A DNA stretch of 64,000 nucleotides from Demequina iriomotensis (GTDB lineage Bacteria; Actinomycetota; Actinomycetes; Actinomycetales; Demequinaceae). Below the pieces are notes generated by a model, which saw only the letters and a program-made list of their open reading frames with translations, was not told where the DNA came from and made no database searches. This document shows, one piece after another, positions 36,841 through 47,471 of this stretch; position 1 is the first letter of the stretch; each line of letters starts with the position of its first letter. The position numbers and the translations under genes are program-made. Location of the stretch: assembly GCF_000971395.1 (NCBI RefSeq), contig NZ_BBME01000017.1, positions 1 to 64,000 on the forward strand. The letters are read 5' to 3'.

Positions 36841-38720
36841 GACTCCAGCATGCCAGCCTGTCCGTGGAGGGCCTGGTAGACAGTCCGCGCCGTGCCGTCG
36901 CCGACCCCGGGCACCAGCGCGATCTGCTCGATCGACGCCTCCTTCAGGCGCGCGAGGGAGCCGAAGTGGGTGAGCAGGGCCTTCGCCCGGCCCGGGCCGA
37001 CCCCCGGCACCTCGTCGAGCTGCGACACCTTCATCGCCTTGGTCCGCTTGGCGCGGTGGTGCTTGATCGCGAACCGGTGCGCCTCGTCGCGCACCCGCTG
37101 GAGGAGGTACAGCGCCTCGGAGCCGCGCGGAAGGATGACCGGGAAGTCGTCGCCCGGGACCCACACCTCCTCGAGGCGCTTCGCGAGGCCGACCACCGCG
37201 ATGTCGGGCACCCCGACCTCGTCAAGCGTGCGACGTGCAGCGTTGACCTGCGGCAGGCCGCCGTCGACCACCACGAGCTGGGGCGGATACGCGAACCGCG
37301 CGCTCTCGCGCTCCTCCGGAGGCAGCTGCGATTCCTCGAGGTAGCGCCGGAAGCGCCGCGACAGGACCTCGTGCATCGCCGCCGTGTCGTCCACCGCATC
37401 GGCGATCGAGAACTGGCGGTACTCGGGCTTGCGCGCGATCGCGTCCTCGAAGACCACCATCGAGCCGACCTGGTTGGTGCCCTGCGTGTGGGAGATGTCG
37501 TAGCACTCGATGCGCAGCGGCGCCTCGGAGAGCCCGAGCGCCTCCTGCAGCTCCTGAAGCGCGGCCGAGCGCGTCGTGAGGTCCGAGGCGCGCTTGAGCC
37601 GATGCTGCTCGAGCACCTGGACCGCGTTGCCGTGCCCGGTGGTCGCCAGCTCGGCCTTCTTGCCGCGCGCCGGCACGCGCATCGTCACCTTGGACCCGCG
37701 CAGCCCGCCGAGCCACTCGGTGAGGCTCGCGGCGTCCTCCGGCAGGTGCGGCACGAGCACCTCGGGCGGCACCTCCTCCGCGTCGGCGGCGCCGTACGCC
37801 TCCTCGAGCAGGCGGCTCACCATGCCCGGCGCGTCGAGCGGCTCGGGCTTGTCGACCACCCAGCCGCGCTCGCCGGCGATGCGGCCGTCGCGCACGTGGA
37901 ACACGTGCGCCGCCGCCTCGAGCTCGTCGTCCTCCAGGGAGAAGATGTCCGTGTCGACGCCGGGGTCGAGCACGATCGCGTTGCGCGCCATCACCGCGTC
38001 GAGCGCGCGCAGGCGGTCGCGCGCTCGCGCCGCCGCCTCGAAGTCCTCGCGCTCGGCGGCCGCGCGCATCGTCGCCGTGAGGTCGCGCACCAGCGGCTTC
38101 GCGTCGCCGGCGAGCACCTGGCACACGCGCTCCGCGAGGTCGCGATGGTCCTCCGGGGAGATGCGGCCCACGCAGGGCGCGGCGCACTTGTCGATGTAGC
38201 CCAGGAGGCACGGCCTCCCCTGGCGCTCCGCCTTGCGGAACACGCCAGGCGCGCACGTGCGGACCGGCAGGGCGGTGAGCAGCGTGTCGACGGTCTCGCG
38301 GATCGCCCAGGCCTTGGCGTACGGGCCGAAGTACCGCACACCCTTCTTGCGCTCGCCGCGCATCACCTGGATCCGCGGGAACGTCTCGTTGAGCGTGACC
38401 GCGAGGTACGGGTACGACTTGTCGTCGCGGAAGACCACGTTGAAGCGTGGGTCGTACTGCTTGATCCACGTGTGCTCGAGGATGAGCGCCTCGACCTCGT
38501 TGCGCACGACCGTCCACTCGACGGACGATGCGGTGGTCACCATGGCGCGCGTGCGCGGGTGGAGCTGCGCCGGGTCCTGGAAGTAGTTCGCGAGCCGCGC
38601 CCGGAGGCTCTTCGCCTTGCCCACGTACACCACCCGCCCGTGCGGGTCCCGGAACCGGTACACGCCCGGCTGGGTCGGGATGGTGCCCGCGGCCGGGCGG
38701 TACGAGGCGGGGTCGGTCAC
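36837..38720 (-). CDS. uvrC: Excinuclease ABC subunit C
   Basis: Dual-incision nuclease of nucleotide excision repair, 627 aa. The N-terminal GIY-YIG domain (about 14-95; [19 protein letters not shown]) makes the 3' cut. A UVR motif near 205-235 binds UvrB. The RNase H-like domain ([13 protein letters not shown] near 470) makes the 5' cut, and tandem helix-hairpin-helix motifs close the protein. The GTG start is 16 bases past the uvrA stop. No SOS box is seen directly upstream, so induction would come through uvrA read-through. Confidence 0.96.
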   Translation of the reverse strand: MTDPASYRPAAGTIPTQPGVYRFRDPHGRVVYVGKAKSLRARLANYFQDPAQLHPRTRAMVTTASSVEWTVVRNEVEALILEHTWIKQYDPRFNVVFRDDKSYPYLAVTLNETFPRIQVMRGERKKGVRYFGPYAKAWAIRETVDTLLTALPVRTCAPGVFRKAERQGRPCLLGYIDKCAAPCVGRISPEDHRDLAERVCQVLAGDAKPLVRDLTATMRAAAEREDFEAAARARDRLRALDAVMARNAIVLDPGVDTDIFSLEDDELEAAAHVFHVRDGRIAGERGWVVDKPEPLDAPGMVSRLLEEAYGAADAEEVPPEVLVPHLPEDAASLTEWLGGLRGSKVTMRVPARGKKAELATTGHGNAVQVLEQHRLKRASDLTTRSAALQELQEALGLSEAPLRIECYDISHTQGTNQVGSMVVFEDAIARKPEYRQFSIADAVDDTAAMHEVLSRRFRRYLEESQLPPEERESARFAYPPQLVVVDGGLPQVNAARRTLDEVGVPDIAVVGLAKRLEEVWVPGDDFPVILPRGSEALYLLQRVRDEAHRFAIKHHRAKRTKAMKVSQLDEVPGVGPGRAKALLTHFGSLARLKEASIEQIALVPGVGDGTARTVYQALHGQAGMLES

Positions 38721-38736
38721 GTCGCCAGCCTACGGA

Positions 38737-41577
38737 TCACACGGGCGCGGGCGTGCCGAGGATCTCCGCGAGGAACGTGCCGGTGTGGGACTCCTCCACG
38801 CCCGCCACGTGCTCCGGGGTGCCCTCCGCGATCACCATGCCGCCGCCCGAGCCGCCCTCCGGGCCCATGTCGATCACCCAGTCCGAGGACTTGATGACGT
38901 CGAGGTTGTGCTCGATGACGATGACCGTGTTGCCCTTCTCGACCAGCCCCTGCAGGACGCCGAGCAGCTTGCGCACGTCCTCGAAGTGCAGACCCGTGGT
39001 GGGCTCGTCGAGCACGTACACGGTGCGGCCCGTCGAGCGCCGCTGGAGCTCGGACGCGAGCTTGACGCGCTGCGCCTCGCCGCCGGAGAGCGTCGGCGCG
39101 GGCTGGCCGAGCCGCACGTAGCCGAGCCCCACGTCGACGAGCGTCGTGAGGTGCCGCGCGATCGCGGGGATCGCCTCGAAGAAGTGCGCGGCCTCCGAGA
39201 TCGGCATGTCGAGCACGTCGGCCACGTTCTTGCCCTTGAACCGCACCTCGAGCGTCTCGCGGTTGTAGCGGGCGCCCTTGCACACTTCGCACGGGACGTA
39301 CACGTCGGGAAGGAAGTTCATCTCGATCTTGAGCGTGCCGTCGCCCGAGCACGCCTCGCATCGTCCGCCCTTGACGTTGAACGAGAACCGCCCCGGGCCG
39401 TAGCCGCGGACCTTCGCCTCCTGCGTGTCCGCGAAGAGCTTGCGGACCTTGTCCCACACGCCGGTGTAGGTCGCGGGGTTCGAGCGCGGCGTGCGGCCGA
39501 TGGGCCCCTGGTCCACGTGCACGATCTTGTCGAGCTGGTCCACGCCCGTGATGCGCGTGTGGCGGCCCGCGACCTGGCGGGCGCCGTTGAGGGTGTTCGC
39601 GAGGCTCGTGTAGAGGATCGAGTTCACCAGCGTCGACTTGCCCGAGCCGCTCACCCCGGTGACGGCGGTCAGCACCCCGAGCGGGAACTGCACGTCGATG
39701 CCGCGCAGGTTGTGCTCGCGTGCGCCCACGACGGTCACGTGACGCTGGGGGTCGACGGGCCGGCGGGACTCGGGCAGCTCGATGCTGCGCCGGCCGGACA
39801 CGTAGGCGCCCGTGACCGAGCGCTCGTTGACCAGCAGCTCCTCGTACGTGCCGGAGTGGACCACCTCGCCGCCGTGCTCGCCCGCGCCCGGGCCGATGTC
39901 GACCAACCAGTCGGCGGTGCGGATGGTGTCCTCGTCGTGCTCGACCACGATGAGCGTGTTGCCCAGGTCGCGCAGGCGCGTCAGGGTGTCGATGAGGCGG
40001 CGGTTGTCGCGCTGGTGGAGCCCGATGCTGGGCTCGTCGAGCACGTAGAGCACGCCGACCAGCCCGCTGCCGATCTGCGTGGCGAGCCGAATGCGCTGCG
40101 CCTCGCCGCCGCTGAGCGTGCCCGCCGCGCGTGCCAGCGTGAGGTAGTCGAGCCCGACGTCGAGCAGGAAGCCCAGCCGCGCGTCGATCTCCTTGAGCAC
40201 CTGCACCGCGATGTGCCGCCCGCGCTCGTCGAGCTCGGCCGACAGCAGGAAGTCCCGCGCGTCGGCGATCGACAGCTCGCAGACCTCGGCGATCGACTTG
40301 TCGCCGATGGTCACCGAGAGTACCTCGGGCTTGAGGCGGGCGCCGCGGCACACGGGGCACGGGACCTCGCGCATGTACGACTCGTACTTCTCGCGCGAGT
40401 ACTCCGACTCCGTCTGGCCGTGCAGGCGCTCGATCCACGTGATCACGCCCTCGAAGCCCGTGGTGTACTGCCGCTCGCGGCCGTAGCGGTTCCGGAACTT
40501 CACGTGAACCTTGTAGTCCTTGCCCGTGAGGATCGCCGCCTGCGCCTCCTTCGGGAGGTCCTTCCAGGGCGCGTGCATCGAGAAGCCCAGGTCGTCCGCC
40601 AGCGCCGTGAGCGTCCGCCCGAAGTAGTCGGAGGACGTGGCCGCCCACGGAGCGACGGCGCCCTCGAGCAGCGACAGGTCGCGGTCGGGGATCACCAGGT
40701 CGGGGTCGACCTCGAGCTTGATGCCGATGCCCGTGCACTGCGGGCACGCGCCGTAGGGCGCGTTGAACGAGAAGGTGCGCGGCTCCATCTCCTCCAGCGT
40801 GAGCACGTGATCGTTGGGGCACGCGCGCTTCTCGGAGTAGCGGCGCGGCTCCATGTCGCCGTCGACGGGGTCGATGACCACGAGCCCGTCCGCGATGCGC
40901 AGCGCCGTCTCGACCGAGTCGGTGAGGCGCTGGCGGACGCCGTCGCGCGCGACCAGGCGGTCCACGACCACCTCGATGTCGTGCTTGAGCTTCTTCTCGA
41001 GCTGCGGCGGGTCCGTCAGCTGGACCGTCTCGCCGTCGACGCGGGCGCGCGCGAAACCCTGCTGCTGCAGGTCCTCGAACAGGTCCTGGTACTCGCCCTT
41101 GCGTCCGCGGATCACCGGCGCGAGCACCTGGTAGCGCGTGCCCTCGGGCAGCGCGAGCACCGAGTCGACGATCTGCTGCGGCGTCTGCGCCTGGATGACC
41201 TCGCCGCACACCGGGCAGTGCGGCGTGCCGACGCGCGCGAACAGCAGGCGGAGGTAGTCGTAGACCTCCGTGATGGTGCCCACGGTCGAGCGCGGGTTGC
41301 GGTTGGTCGACTTCTGATCGATCGACACCGCCGGGCTGAGGCCCTCGATGAAGTCGACGTCGGGCTTGTCCATCTGGCCCAGGAACTGGCGCGCGTACGC
41401 GCTCAGCGATTCGACGTAGCGACGCTGGCCCTCGGCGAAGATCGTGTCGAACGCGAGCGAGGACTTGCCGGACCCGGAGAGCCCGGAGAAGACGATGAGG
41501 GCGTCGCGCGGGAGGTCGAGGTCGACACCCTTGAGGTTGTGCTCACGCGCACCGCGGACGAGGAGACGGTCGTTCAC
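38737..41577 (-). CDS. uvrA: Excinuclease ABC subunit A
   Basis: Damage-recognition ATPase of excision repair, 946 aa, full length. Two ABC modules carry Walker A loops ([14 protein letters not shown] near 31; [13 protein letters not shown] near 644) and two signatures (LSGGEAQRI and LSGGEAQRV). Three zinc-binding clusters are visible, including [19 protein letters not shown] and CEACSGDG...CEVCKGARY. The start is GTG 41577 with a weak ribosome site. A perfect SOS palindrome lies 25 bases upstream (41602-41619). Confidence 0.97.
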   Translation of the reverse strand: MNDRLLVRGAREHNLKGVDLDLPRDALIVFSGLSGSGKSSLAFDTIFAEGQRRYVESLSAYARQFLGQMDKPDVDFIEGLSPAVSIDQKSTNRNPRSTVGTITEVYDYLRLLFARVGTPHCPVCGEVIQAQTPQQIVDSVLALPEGTRYQVLAPVIRGRKGEYQDLFEDLQQQGFARARVDGETVQLTDPPQLEKKLKHDIEVVVDRLVARDGVRQRLTDSVETALRIADGLVVIDPVDGDMEPRRYSEKRACPNDHVLTLEEMEPRTFSFNAPYGACPQCTGIGIKLEVDPDLVIPDRDLSLLEGAVAPWAATSSDYFGRTLTALADDLGFSMHAPWKDLPKEAQAAILTGKDYKVHVKFRNRYGRERQYTTGFEGVITWIERLHGQTESEYSREKYESYMREVPCPVCRGARLKPEVLSVTIGDKSIAEVCELSIADARDFLLSAELDERGRHIAVQVLKEIDARLGFLLDVGLDYLTLARAAGTLSGGEAQRIRLATQIGSGLVGVLYVLDEPSIGLHQRDNRRLIDTLTRLRDLGNTLIVVEHDEDTIRTADWLVDIGPGAGEHGGEVVHSGTYEELLVNERSVTGAYVSGRRSIELPESRRPVDPQRHVTVVGAREHNLRGIDVQFPLGVLTAVTGVSGSGKSTLVNSILYTSLANTLNGARQVAGRHTRITGVDQLDKIVHVDQGPIGRTPRSNPATYTGVWDKVRKLFADTQEAKVRGYGPGRFSFNVKGGRCEACSGDGTLKIEMNFLPDVYVPCEVCKGARYNRETLEVRFKGKNVADVLDMPISEAAHFFEAIPAIARHLTTLVDVGLGYVRLGQPAPTLSGGEAQRVKLASELQRRSTGRTVYVLDEPTTGLHFEDVRKLLGVLQGLVEKGNTVIVIEHNLDVIKSSDWVIDMGPEGGSGGGMVIAEGTPEHVAGVEESHTGTFLAEILGTPAPV

Positions 41578-41601
41578 CCGGCCATGCTACGCGGAAATCG
41601 C

Positions 41602-41619
41602 TTCGAACACACGTTCGAA
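41602..41619. promoter_or_regulatory. LexA/SOS box upstream of uvrA
   Basis: TTCGAACACACGTTCGAA is an 18-base palindrome that matches the actinobacterial LexA site (TCGAAC-N4-GTTCGA) exactly. It sits between the divergent uvrA and YciI-like genes, close enough to repress uvrA directly and perhaps both. Confidence 0.9.
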
Positions 41620-41671
41620 GCCGCGTGTCGTGCTCGCGCCCCGCGCCGCCCCGATCGGGCAGGATGGCCGC

Positions 41672-41956
41672 ATGAGCCTCTACGCGATCCACTACGCCTA
41701 CGACCACCGCGCCGCCGAGCGCGACGAGCTGCGCCCGGAGCACCGCGCCTGGCTGCTCGGCCTCGCCGAGCAAGGCGTCGCCAAGGTGTTCGGCCGCTAT
41801 GAGGACGCCGGCCAGCCGGGCGCCCTGCTCGTGTTCGAGGCCGAGAGCGCCGAGGCCGTCGAGAGCCTGCTCGCGCAGGACCCCTACCAGGACGCCGGGC
41901 TGGTCACCGGCTGCTCGGTGCGCGTCTGGCCCGCGGCCGGCCCCTGGACCGCCTGA
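41672..41956 (+). CDS. YciI-family protein
   Basis: Small ferredoxin-like alpha/beta-barrel protein (94 aa) of the YciI/muconolactone-isomerase-like family. The conserved His-Asp pair of the family may correspond to YAYDHRAAERDELRPEHRAWL near residues 8-28, and the later strand LLVFEAESAEAVESLLAQDPYQDAGL is typical. The reaction is unknown for most members. It is divergent from uvrA across the SOS box and converges with terC (16 bases). SOS control is possible but unproven. Confidence 0.85.
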   Translation: MSLYAIHYAYDHRAAERDELRPEHRAWLLGLAEQGVAKVFGRYEDAGQPGALLVFEAESAEAVESLLAQDPYQDAGLVTGCSVRVWPAAGPWTA

Positions 41957-41972
41957 GCGTCGCGCCGCCGCG

Positions 41973-42998
41973 TCAGCGCTCGGGCGCGTCCTCGTGCCGC
42001 TGATGGTGGTCGCGCGGCAGCTCCTCGCCCGTCCGCGCCGACACGACGACCGACACCAGCGCGGCACCGCCGATGGCGACGACGATGACGGCGAGCGACA
42101 TCCACGTGGGGATCTCCGGCGCCCACGCGACCGGCTCCCCGCCGTTGATGAACGGCAGCGAGTTCTCGTGCAGCGCGCTCAGCACCAGCTTGATCCCGAT
42201 GAACGCGAGCACCACCGAGAGCCCGTAGGACAGGTAGACGAGCCGGCGCAGCAACCCCTCGACCACGAAGAACAGCTGGCGCAGGCCCATGAGGGCGAAG
42301 GCGTTCGCGGTGAACACGATGTACGGGTCGTCGGTCAGGCCGAAGATCGCCGGGATCGAGTCGAGCGCGAAGAGCACGTCGGTGGTGCCGATCGCGATCA
42401 TCACCATGAGCAGCGGCGTCACCAGACGCCTGCCGTGCTCCTTCACCACGACGGCGCCGCCGCGGTATCCATCGGTCGCGGGCAGGAACCGCCGCGCGAG
42501 GGCCACGAGTGCGGTCTCCTTGTACTCGACCTCGCCCTCCTCGGCACCGCCCTCGCGCGCGACGCTCACGGCGGTCCACAGCAGGAAGAAGCCGAACAGG
42601 TAGAAGACCCACGAGAACGCATGGAGCGCGGCGGCGCCCGCGGCGATGAAGAGGCCGCGCAGCACGAGCGCGAGCACCACCCCGAACAGGAGCACGCGCT
42701 GGCGATATCGCGGCGGCACCTGGAAGCGCGCGAGGATCACCAGGAACACGAAGAGGTTGTCGACGGACAACGACCACTCGGTGACGTAGCCCGCGAAGAA
42801 CTCGACGCCCTTGTCCGCGCCGGCCCACCCGATCATCGTGACGCCGAACACCACCGCGAGGCCCACGTAGAACAGGGTCCAGCGCACGGACTCCTTGAAC
42901 GAAGGCTCGTGCGGGCGGCGCACCACCACGAGGAAGTCGAAGGCGACGACCGCGAGGACGCCAAGGATGGTCACCAGCCAGACGGTCGTCGATTCCAC
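41973..42998 (-). CDS. TerC-family integral membrane protein
   Basis: 341 aa with about eight membrane helices. The two Asp-containing TerC signatures are present: EWSLSVDNLFVF near 74 and FALDSIPAIFGLT near 212. TerC-family proteins are linked to tellurite resistance and, in several bacteria, to manganese export or metalation of secreted enzymes. The start is GTG 42998 with a poor ribosome site. No ter operon or manganese riboswitch is visible, so metal homeostasis is a family-based guess. The C-terminal tail is His-rich (RDHHQRHEDAPER). Confidence 0.9.
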   Translation of the reverse strand: MESTTVWLVTILGVLAVVAFDFLVVVRRPHEPSFKESVRWTLFYVGLAVVFGVTMIGWAGADKGVEFFAGYVTEWSLSVDNLFVFLVILARFQVPPRYRQRVLLFGVVLALVLRGLFIAAGAAALHAFSWVFYLFGFFLLWTAVSVAREGGAEEGEVEYKETALVALARRFLPATDGYRGGAVVVKEHGRRLVTPLLMVMIAIGTTDVLFALDSIPAIFGLTDDPYIVFTANAFALMGLRQLFFVVEGLLRRLVYLSYGLSVVLAFIGIKLVLSALHENSLPFINGGEPVAWAPEIPTWMSLAVIVVAIGGAALVSVVVSARTGEELPRDHHQRHEDAPER

Positions 42999-43010
42999 CG
43001 GATCATCGTA

Positions 43011-43030
43011 GTGGCGCGGGCGCGCGCCAC
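43011..43030 (-). terminator. Terminator hairpin of uvrB
   Basis: GTGGCGCG (43011-43018) pairs perfectly with CGCGCCAC (43023-43030) around a 4-base loop, 5 bases past the uvrB stop on the minus strand. Confidence 0.55.
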
Positions 43031-43035
43031 CCGCC

Positions 43036-45099
43036 TCAGCCGGCGTTGATCATCTGCCGGAGCTCCTTCTTGAGCTCCCCGATCTCGTCGCGCAGCCGCG
43101 CCGCGATCTCGAATTTGAGCTCGGCCGCCGCCTCCTTCATCTGGGCCGACAGATCCTCGATCAGCTGCGACAGCTCCTCCGCGGGGCGCTGGGCCAGCAG
43201 CGCGTGCTTGCCGCTACCGCCCGGTGTCGGAGCCTTCTTCGCCTGCTCGAGCGCATCGGCGGTGTCGGCCTCCTCGCGCGCCAGCATCTCGGTGATGTCG
43301 CCGATGCGCTTGCGCAGCGGCTGCGGATCGATCCCGTTCGCCTCGTTGTACGCGACCTGCATCTCGCGACGCCGGTTGGTCTCGTCGATCGCGGAGGCCA
43401 TCGAGTCCGTGATCGAGTCCGCGTACATGTGGACCTCGCCCGACACGTTGCGCGCGGCGCGGCCGATGGTCTGGATGAGCGACGTCCCCGAGCGCAGGAA
43501 GCCCTCCTTGTCGGCGTCCAGGATCGACACGAGCGACACCTCGGGCAGGTCGAGGCCCTCGCGCAGCAGGTTGATGCCCACGAGGACGTCGTAGCGGCCC
43601 ATGCGCAGCTCGCGGAGCAGCTCGACGCGGCGCAGGGTGTCGACGTCCGAGTGCAGGTACTCGACCCGCACGCCGCGATCGCCCAGGTACTCGGTGAGGT
43701 CCTCGGCCATCTTCTTGGTGAGGGTGGTGACCAGGACGCGCTCGTCCTTGTCGACGCGCTGCCGGATGCACTCGAGGAGGTCGTCGATCTGACCCTCCGT
43801 GGGCTTCACCACCACCTTCGGATCCACGAGGCCCGTGGGACGGATGATCTGCTCCACCACGCCGTCGGCCCGCTCGAGCTCGTACTTGCCCGGCGTCGCC
43901 GAGAGATACACCGTCTGACCCACGCGCTGCTGGAACTCGCCCCACTTGAGCGGGCGGTTGTCCATCGCCGAGGGCAGACGGAAGCCGTGCTCGACCAGGG
44001 TGCGCTTGCGCGACGTGTCCCCCTCGAACATCGCGCCGATCTGCGGCACCGTCACGTGCGACTCGTCGATCACCAGCAGGAAGTCGTCCGGGAAGTAGTC
44101 GAGCAGCGTGTGCGGCGGCGTGCCGGCCTCGCGCTGCTCGATGTGCCGCGAGTAGTTCTCGATCCCCGAGCACGTGCCGACCGAGCGCATCATCTCCAGG
44201 TCGAAGGTGGTGCGCATCTTCAGCCGCTGCGCCTCGAGCAGCTTGTTCTGCCTCTCGAGCTCCTGCAGCCGCTCCCCCAGCTCGAGCTCGATGGTCCGGA
44301 CCGCGGCGTTCATGCGCTGCTCGCTCGCGACGTAGTGGGACGCGGGGAACAGATGCACCTGGGTGCGCTTCTCCACCACCTGCCCGGTGAGGGGGTGCAA
44401 GGTGTAGAGCGCCTCGACCTCGTCCCCGAACATCTCGATGCGGATCGCCAGCTCCTCGTACACCGGGATGATCTCGATGGTGTCGCCGCGGACCCGGAAG
44501 GTTCCGCGCGTGAAGGCGAGGTCGTTGCGGGAGTACTGCATCTGCACGAACTCCCGCAGCAGCGAGTCGCGGTCCACCACGTCGCCCACCGCGAGCGTGA
44601 CCATCCCCTGGATGTACTCCTCGGGGGTGCCCAGGCCGTAGATGCATGAGACCGACGACACCACGATCACGTCGCGTCGCGTGAGCAGCGAGTTGGTGGC
44701 CGAGTAGCGCAGGCGCTCGACCTCCTCGTTGATGGACGAGTCCTTCTCGATGAAGGTGTCCGTCTGCGGCACGTACGCCTCGGGCTGGTAGTAGTCGTAG
44801 TACGAGACGAAGTACTCGACGGCGTTGTTCGGCAGCAGGTCGCGGAACTCGTTGGCCAGCTGCGCGGCGAGCGTCTTGTTGTGCGCCATCACGAGCGTGG
44901 GTCGCTGGAGACGCTCGACGAGCCACGCCGTGGTGGCGGACTTGCCCGTGCCCGTGGCGCCCAGCAGCACCACGTCCTGCTCGCCCGCCTGGATCCGCCT
45001 CGCGAGCTCGTCGATCGCCTTCGGCTGGTCGCCCGAGGGCTGGTACTCGGAGATCACCTGGAACGGTGCCTCGCTGCGGCGGAGGTCGGGGCTGCTCAT
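43036..45099 (-). CDS. uvrB: Excinuclease ABC subunit B
   Basis: Helicase-like damage-verification subunit, 687 aa. The Walker A is [14 protein letters not shown] near 45. The beta-hairpin region [12 protein letters not shown] is near 100, DESH box near 345 and RAARN motif VI near 550. A C-terminal UVR domain (about 645-683: [28 protein letters not shown]) binds UvrC. The ATG at 45099 gives the family N-terminus. It follows coaE by 61 bases. No SOS palindrome like that of uvrA is visible upstream. Confidence 0.97.
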   Translation of the reverse strand: MSSPDLRRSEAPFQVISEYQPSGDQPKAIDELARRIQAGEQDVVLLGATGTGKSATTAWLVERLQRPTLVMAHNKTLAAQLANEFRDLLPNNAVEYFVSYYDYYQPEAYVPQTDTFIEKDSSINEEVERLRYSATNSLLTRRDVIVVSSVSCIYGLGTPEEYIQGMVTLAVGDVVDRDSLLREFVQMQYSRNDLAFTRGTFRVRGDTIEIIPVYEELAIRIEMFGDEVEALYTLHPLTGQVVEKRTQVHLFPASHYVASEQRMNAAVRTIELELGERLQELERQNKLLEAQRLKMRTTFDLEMMRSVGTCSGIENYSRHIEQREAGTPPHTLLDYFPDDFLLVIDESHVTVPQIGAMFEGDTSRKRTLVEHGFRLPSAMDNRPLKWGEFQQRVGQTVYLSATPGKYELERADGVVEQIIRPTGLVDPKVVVKPTEGQIDDLLECIRQRVDKDERVLVTTLTKKMAEDLTEYLGDRGVRVEYLHSDVDTLRRVELLRELRMGRYDVLVGINLLREGLDLPEVSLVSILDADKEGFLRSGTSLIQTIGRAARNVSGEVHMYADSITDSMASAIDETNRRREMQVAYNEANGIDPQPLRKRIGDITEMLAREEADTADALEQAKKAPTPGGSGKHALLAQRPAEELSQLIEDLSAQMKEAAAELKFEIAARLRDEIGELKKELRQMINAG

Positions 45100-45160
45100 G
45101 CGACTACGGTACGCCGGGGCTCCGACAGCGGGTCGCGAGCGATGCCGCCCTCGGCGCGGG

Positions 45161-45754
45161 TCAGCGCGGCACGTGCAACGCCCAGAACGCGTCGACCTGG
45201 GCGTCCAGGTCGTCCACGCGGCCCGAGCCGTCGAGCACCACGTCGGCGATGGCCTCGCGCTCGAGGTCCGACGCCTGCGCGCGGATCCGGGCCGCCGCAT
45301 CGGCCGCCGTCATGCCCCGCGACTCCACCATGCGCCGCACCCGGAGCTCCTCGGGCGCCGCGACGGTCACCACGAGGTCGAAGTCCCGCCCCTGACCGCT
45401 CTCGACCAGCAGCGGGATGTCGTGCACCACCACGCTCGCGCCGTCGCGTCGCGCCTGACGGTCGGCCGCGGCACCCATCGCGATGACGTACGGGTGGACG
45501 ATCGCGTTGAGACGCTCCCGCGCGTGAGGGTCCTGGAACACGATGCGCGCGAGCGCGGGCCGGTCCAGCGCGCCGTCGGCGATCACGCGGTCGCCGAACT
45601 CGGAGACGATGTCGACCAGCGCCGCGGACCCGGGCTCGACCGCCCGGCGTGCCAGCACATCGTGATCGATGACGTGGGCCCCGAGCGCGCCGAAGCGCGC
45701 GGAGGCGGTGGATTTGCCCGAGGCGATGCCGCCCGTGAGGCCGATGCGTAGCAC
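45161..45754 (-). CDS. coaE: Dephospho-CoA kinase
   Basis: Last step of coenzyme A synthesis, 197 aa. The P-loop is [13 protein letters not shown] at residues 4-16 and [14 protein letters not shown] near 29. The conserved PLLVESG ([12 protein letters not shown]) is near 112, and a lid region follows with [10 protein letters not shown]. The GTG at 45754 is used; an in-frame start 36 bases earlier is less likely. It is located between rpsA and uvrB, the usual actinobacterial order, and separated from rpsA by a strong terminator. Confidence 0.94.
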   Translation of the reverse strand: MLRIGLTGGIASGKSTASARFGALGAHVIDHDVLARRAVEPGSAALVDIVSEFGDRVIADGALDRPALARIVFQDPHARERLNAIVHPYVIAMGAAADRQARRDGASVVVHDIPLLVESGQGRDFDLVVTVAAPEELRVRRMVESRGMTAADAAARIRAQASDLEREAIADVVLDGSGRVDDLDAQVDAFWALHVPR

Positions 45755-45804
45755 GGGTGAAGTCTCACACGCCCGGGCGCGCGCCGCCAACCAGCCCGGA
45801 CGCG

Positions 45805-45840
45805 ACGAAGGCCGCCACCCCGAGGGGTGACGGCCTTCGT
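45805..45840 (-). terminator. Terminator hairpin of rpsA
   Basis: Arms starting ACGAAGGCC (45805) and ending GGCCTTCGT (45840) fold almost completely, including CCACCCC/GGGGTG near the loop. It starts 12 bases past the rpsA stop. Confidence 0.85.
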
Positions 45841-45851
45841 ACGGGAACCGC

Positions 45852-47339
45852 TTAGTTGCCGGTGAGCTTCTCGCGAAGCGCGGCGAGACGCTCGTCCGAG
45901 GCGAGCGTGCCCATGTCGGCCGACTCGTCGTGCGACGAGTACGACGCGGGGGCGTCGCCCTTGCGGCCGCCCTTGCGCGGCGCGGACGCGGCCGGAGCGG
46001 CCGTCTCGGCCTCGACGGCCGCGGCGTCCTGCTTGGCGACGAACGCCTTGTGCGCCTCCCAGCGCTCGTGCGCCTTGGCGTACTCGGCCTCCCAGGCCTC
46101 GCGCTTCTCCTCGAAGCCCTCGCGCCACTCCTGCGTCTCCGGGTCGAAGCCCTCGGGGTAGACGTAGTTGCCCTTGGCGTCGTACTCGGCGGTCATGCCG
46201 TACAGCGCGGGGTCGAAGTCCTCGCCCTGCGGGTCGACACCCTCGTTGGCCTGCTTGATGGACAGCGAGATGCGGCGACGCTCGAGGTCGATGTCGATGA
46301 TCTTGACGAAGACGTCCTCGTCGGCCGACACGACCTGCTCGGGCAGCTCGACGTGGCGGGTCGCCAGCTCCGAGATGTGCACGAGGCCCTCGATGCCCTC
46401 GAAGACGCGCACGAACGCGCCGAACGGGACGAGCTTGGTGACCTTGCCCGGGACGATCTGGCCGATCGCGTGGGTGCGGGCGTAGACCGCCCACGGGTCC
46501 TCCTGGGTCGCCTTGAGCGACAGCGAGACGCGCTCGCGGTCCATCTCGACGGTGAGGACCTCGACCTCGACCTCCTGGCCGACCGAGACGACCTCGGACG
46601 GGTGGTCGATGTGCTTCCACGACAGCTCGGAGACGTGCACGAGGCCGTCCACGCCGCCGAGGTCGACGAACGCACCGAAGTTGACGATCGACGAGACGAC
46701 ACCCTTGCGCTGCTGGCCGGGGGCGAGAGCGGTGAGGAACGACGAGCGCACCTCGGACTGGGTCTGCTCGAGGAACGCACGGCGCGACAGGACCACGTTG
46801 TTGCGGTTCTTGTCGAGCTCGATGATCTTCGCCTCGATCGACTGGCCGATGTAGGGCGCGAGGTCGCGCACACGGCGCATCTCGACGAGCGAGGCGGGAA
46901 GGAAGCCGCGCAGACCGATGTCCACGATGAGGCCACCCTTGACGACCTCGATGACGGTGCCGGAGACGACGCCGTCCTCTTCCTTGATCTTCTCGATCGA
47001 GCCCCACGCGCGCTCGTACTGCGCACGCTTCTTCGAGAGGATCAGGCGACCCTCCTTGTCCTCCTTGGTGAGGACGAGCGCCTCGATGGTGTCGCCGACG
47101 TTGACGACCTCATCCGGGTTGGCGTCGTGGCGGATGGAGAGCTCGCGCGAGGGGATCACACCCTCGGTCTTGTAACCGATGTCGAGGAGGACCTCGTCAC
47201 GGTCGACCTTGACGATGGTGCCCTCAACAAGGTCACCGTCGTCGAAGTTCTTGATGGTCGCGTCGACGGCCGCGAGGAAGTCCTCAGCGGTTCCGATGTC
47301 GTTGACGGCGATGCTGGACTCGGGGGTGGAAACGGACAT
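45852..47339 (-). CDS. rpsA: 30S ribosomal protein S1
   Basis: mRNA-binding ribosomal protein, 495 aa. Four S1 (OB-fold) repeats can be followed: about 35-105, 122-188, 210-278 and 295-365 (each with VxGxVxxxxxxGxxVDLG-like cores such as GVVSSIVNFGAFVDLGGVDG). A mixed, Ala/Glu-rich C-terminal tail follows, ending in LREKLTGN, as in other actinobacterial S1 proteins. The ATG at 47339 has GGAG about 9 bases before it. Confidence 0.96.
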   Translation of the reverse strand: MSVSTPESSIAVNDIGTAEDFLAAVDATIKNFDDGDLVEGTIVKVDRDEVLLDIGYKTEGVIPSRELSIRHDANPDEVVNVGDTIEALVLTKEDKEGRLILSKKRAQYERAWGSIEKIKEEDGVVSGTVIEVVKGGLIVDIGLRGFLPASLVEMRRVRDLAPYIGQSIEAKIIELDKNRNNVVLSRRAFLEQTQSEVRSSFLTALAPGQQRKGVVSSIVNFGAFVDLGGVDGLVHVSELSWKHIDHPSEVVSVGQEVEVEVLTVEMDRERVSLSLKATQEDPWAVYARTHAIGQIVPGKVTKLVPFGAFVRVFEGIEGLVHISELATRHVELPEQVVSADEDVFVKIIDIDLERRRISLSIKQANEGVDPQGEDFDPALYGMTAEYDAKGNYVYPEGFDPETQEWREGFEEKREAWEAEYAKAHERWEAHKAFVAKQDAAAVEAETAAPAASAPRKGGRKGDAPASYSSHDESADMGTLASDERLAALREKLTGN

Positions 47340-47471
47340 TAAGGAATGGCTCCGGTGGACAGGGAATCGAATGGATATGTGCGGCCGGGCACGCGGGCGC
47401 GCCAGACCAACGAACATGCTACCTCGTCGCCCCTGATCGAGGCAATGCGGCGCGCCGCGAGGCGTGCCGGG

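Noticed and set aside
41973-42998. Tellurite-resistance operon
   Set aside because: Only a TerC-family protein is present, without other ter genes; such single TerC proteins are more often tied to metal homeostasis.
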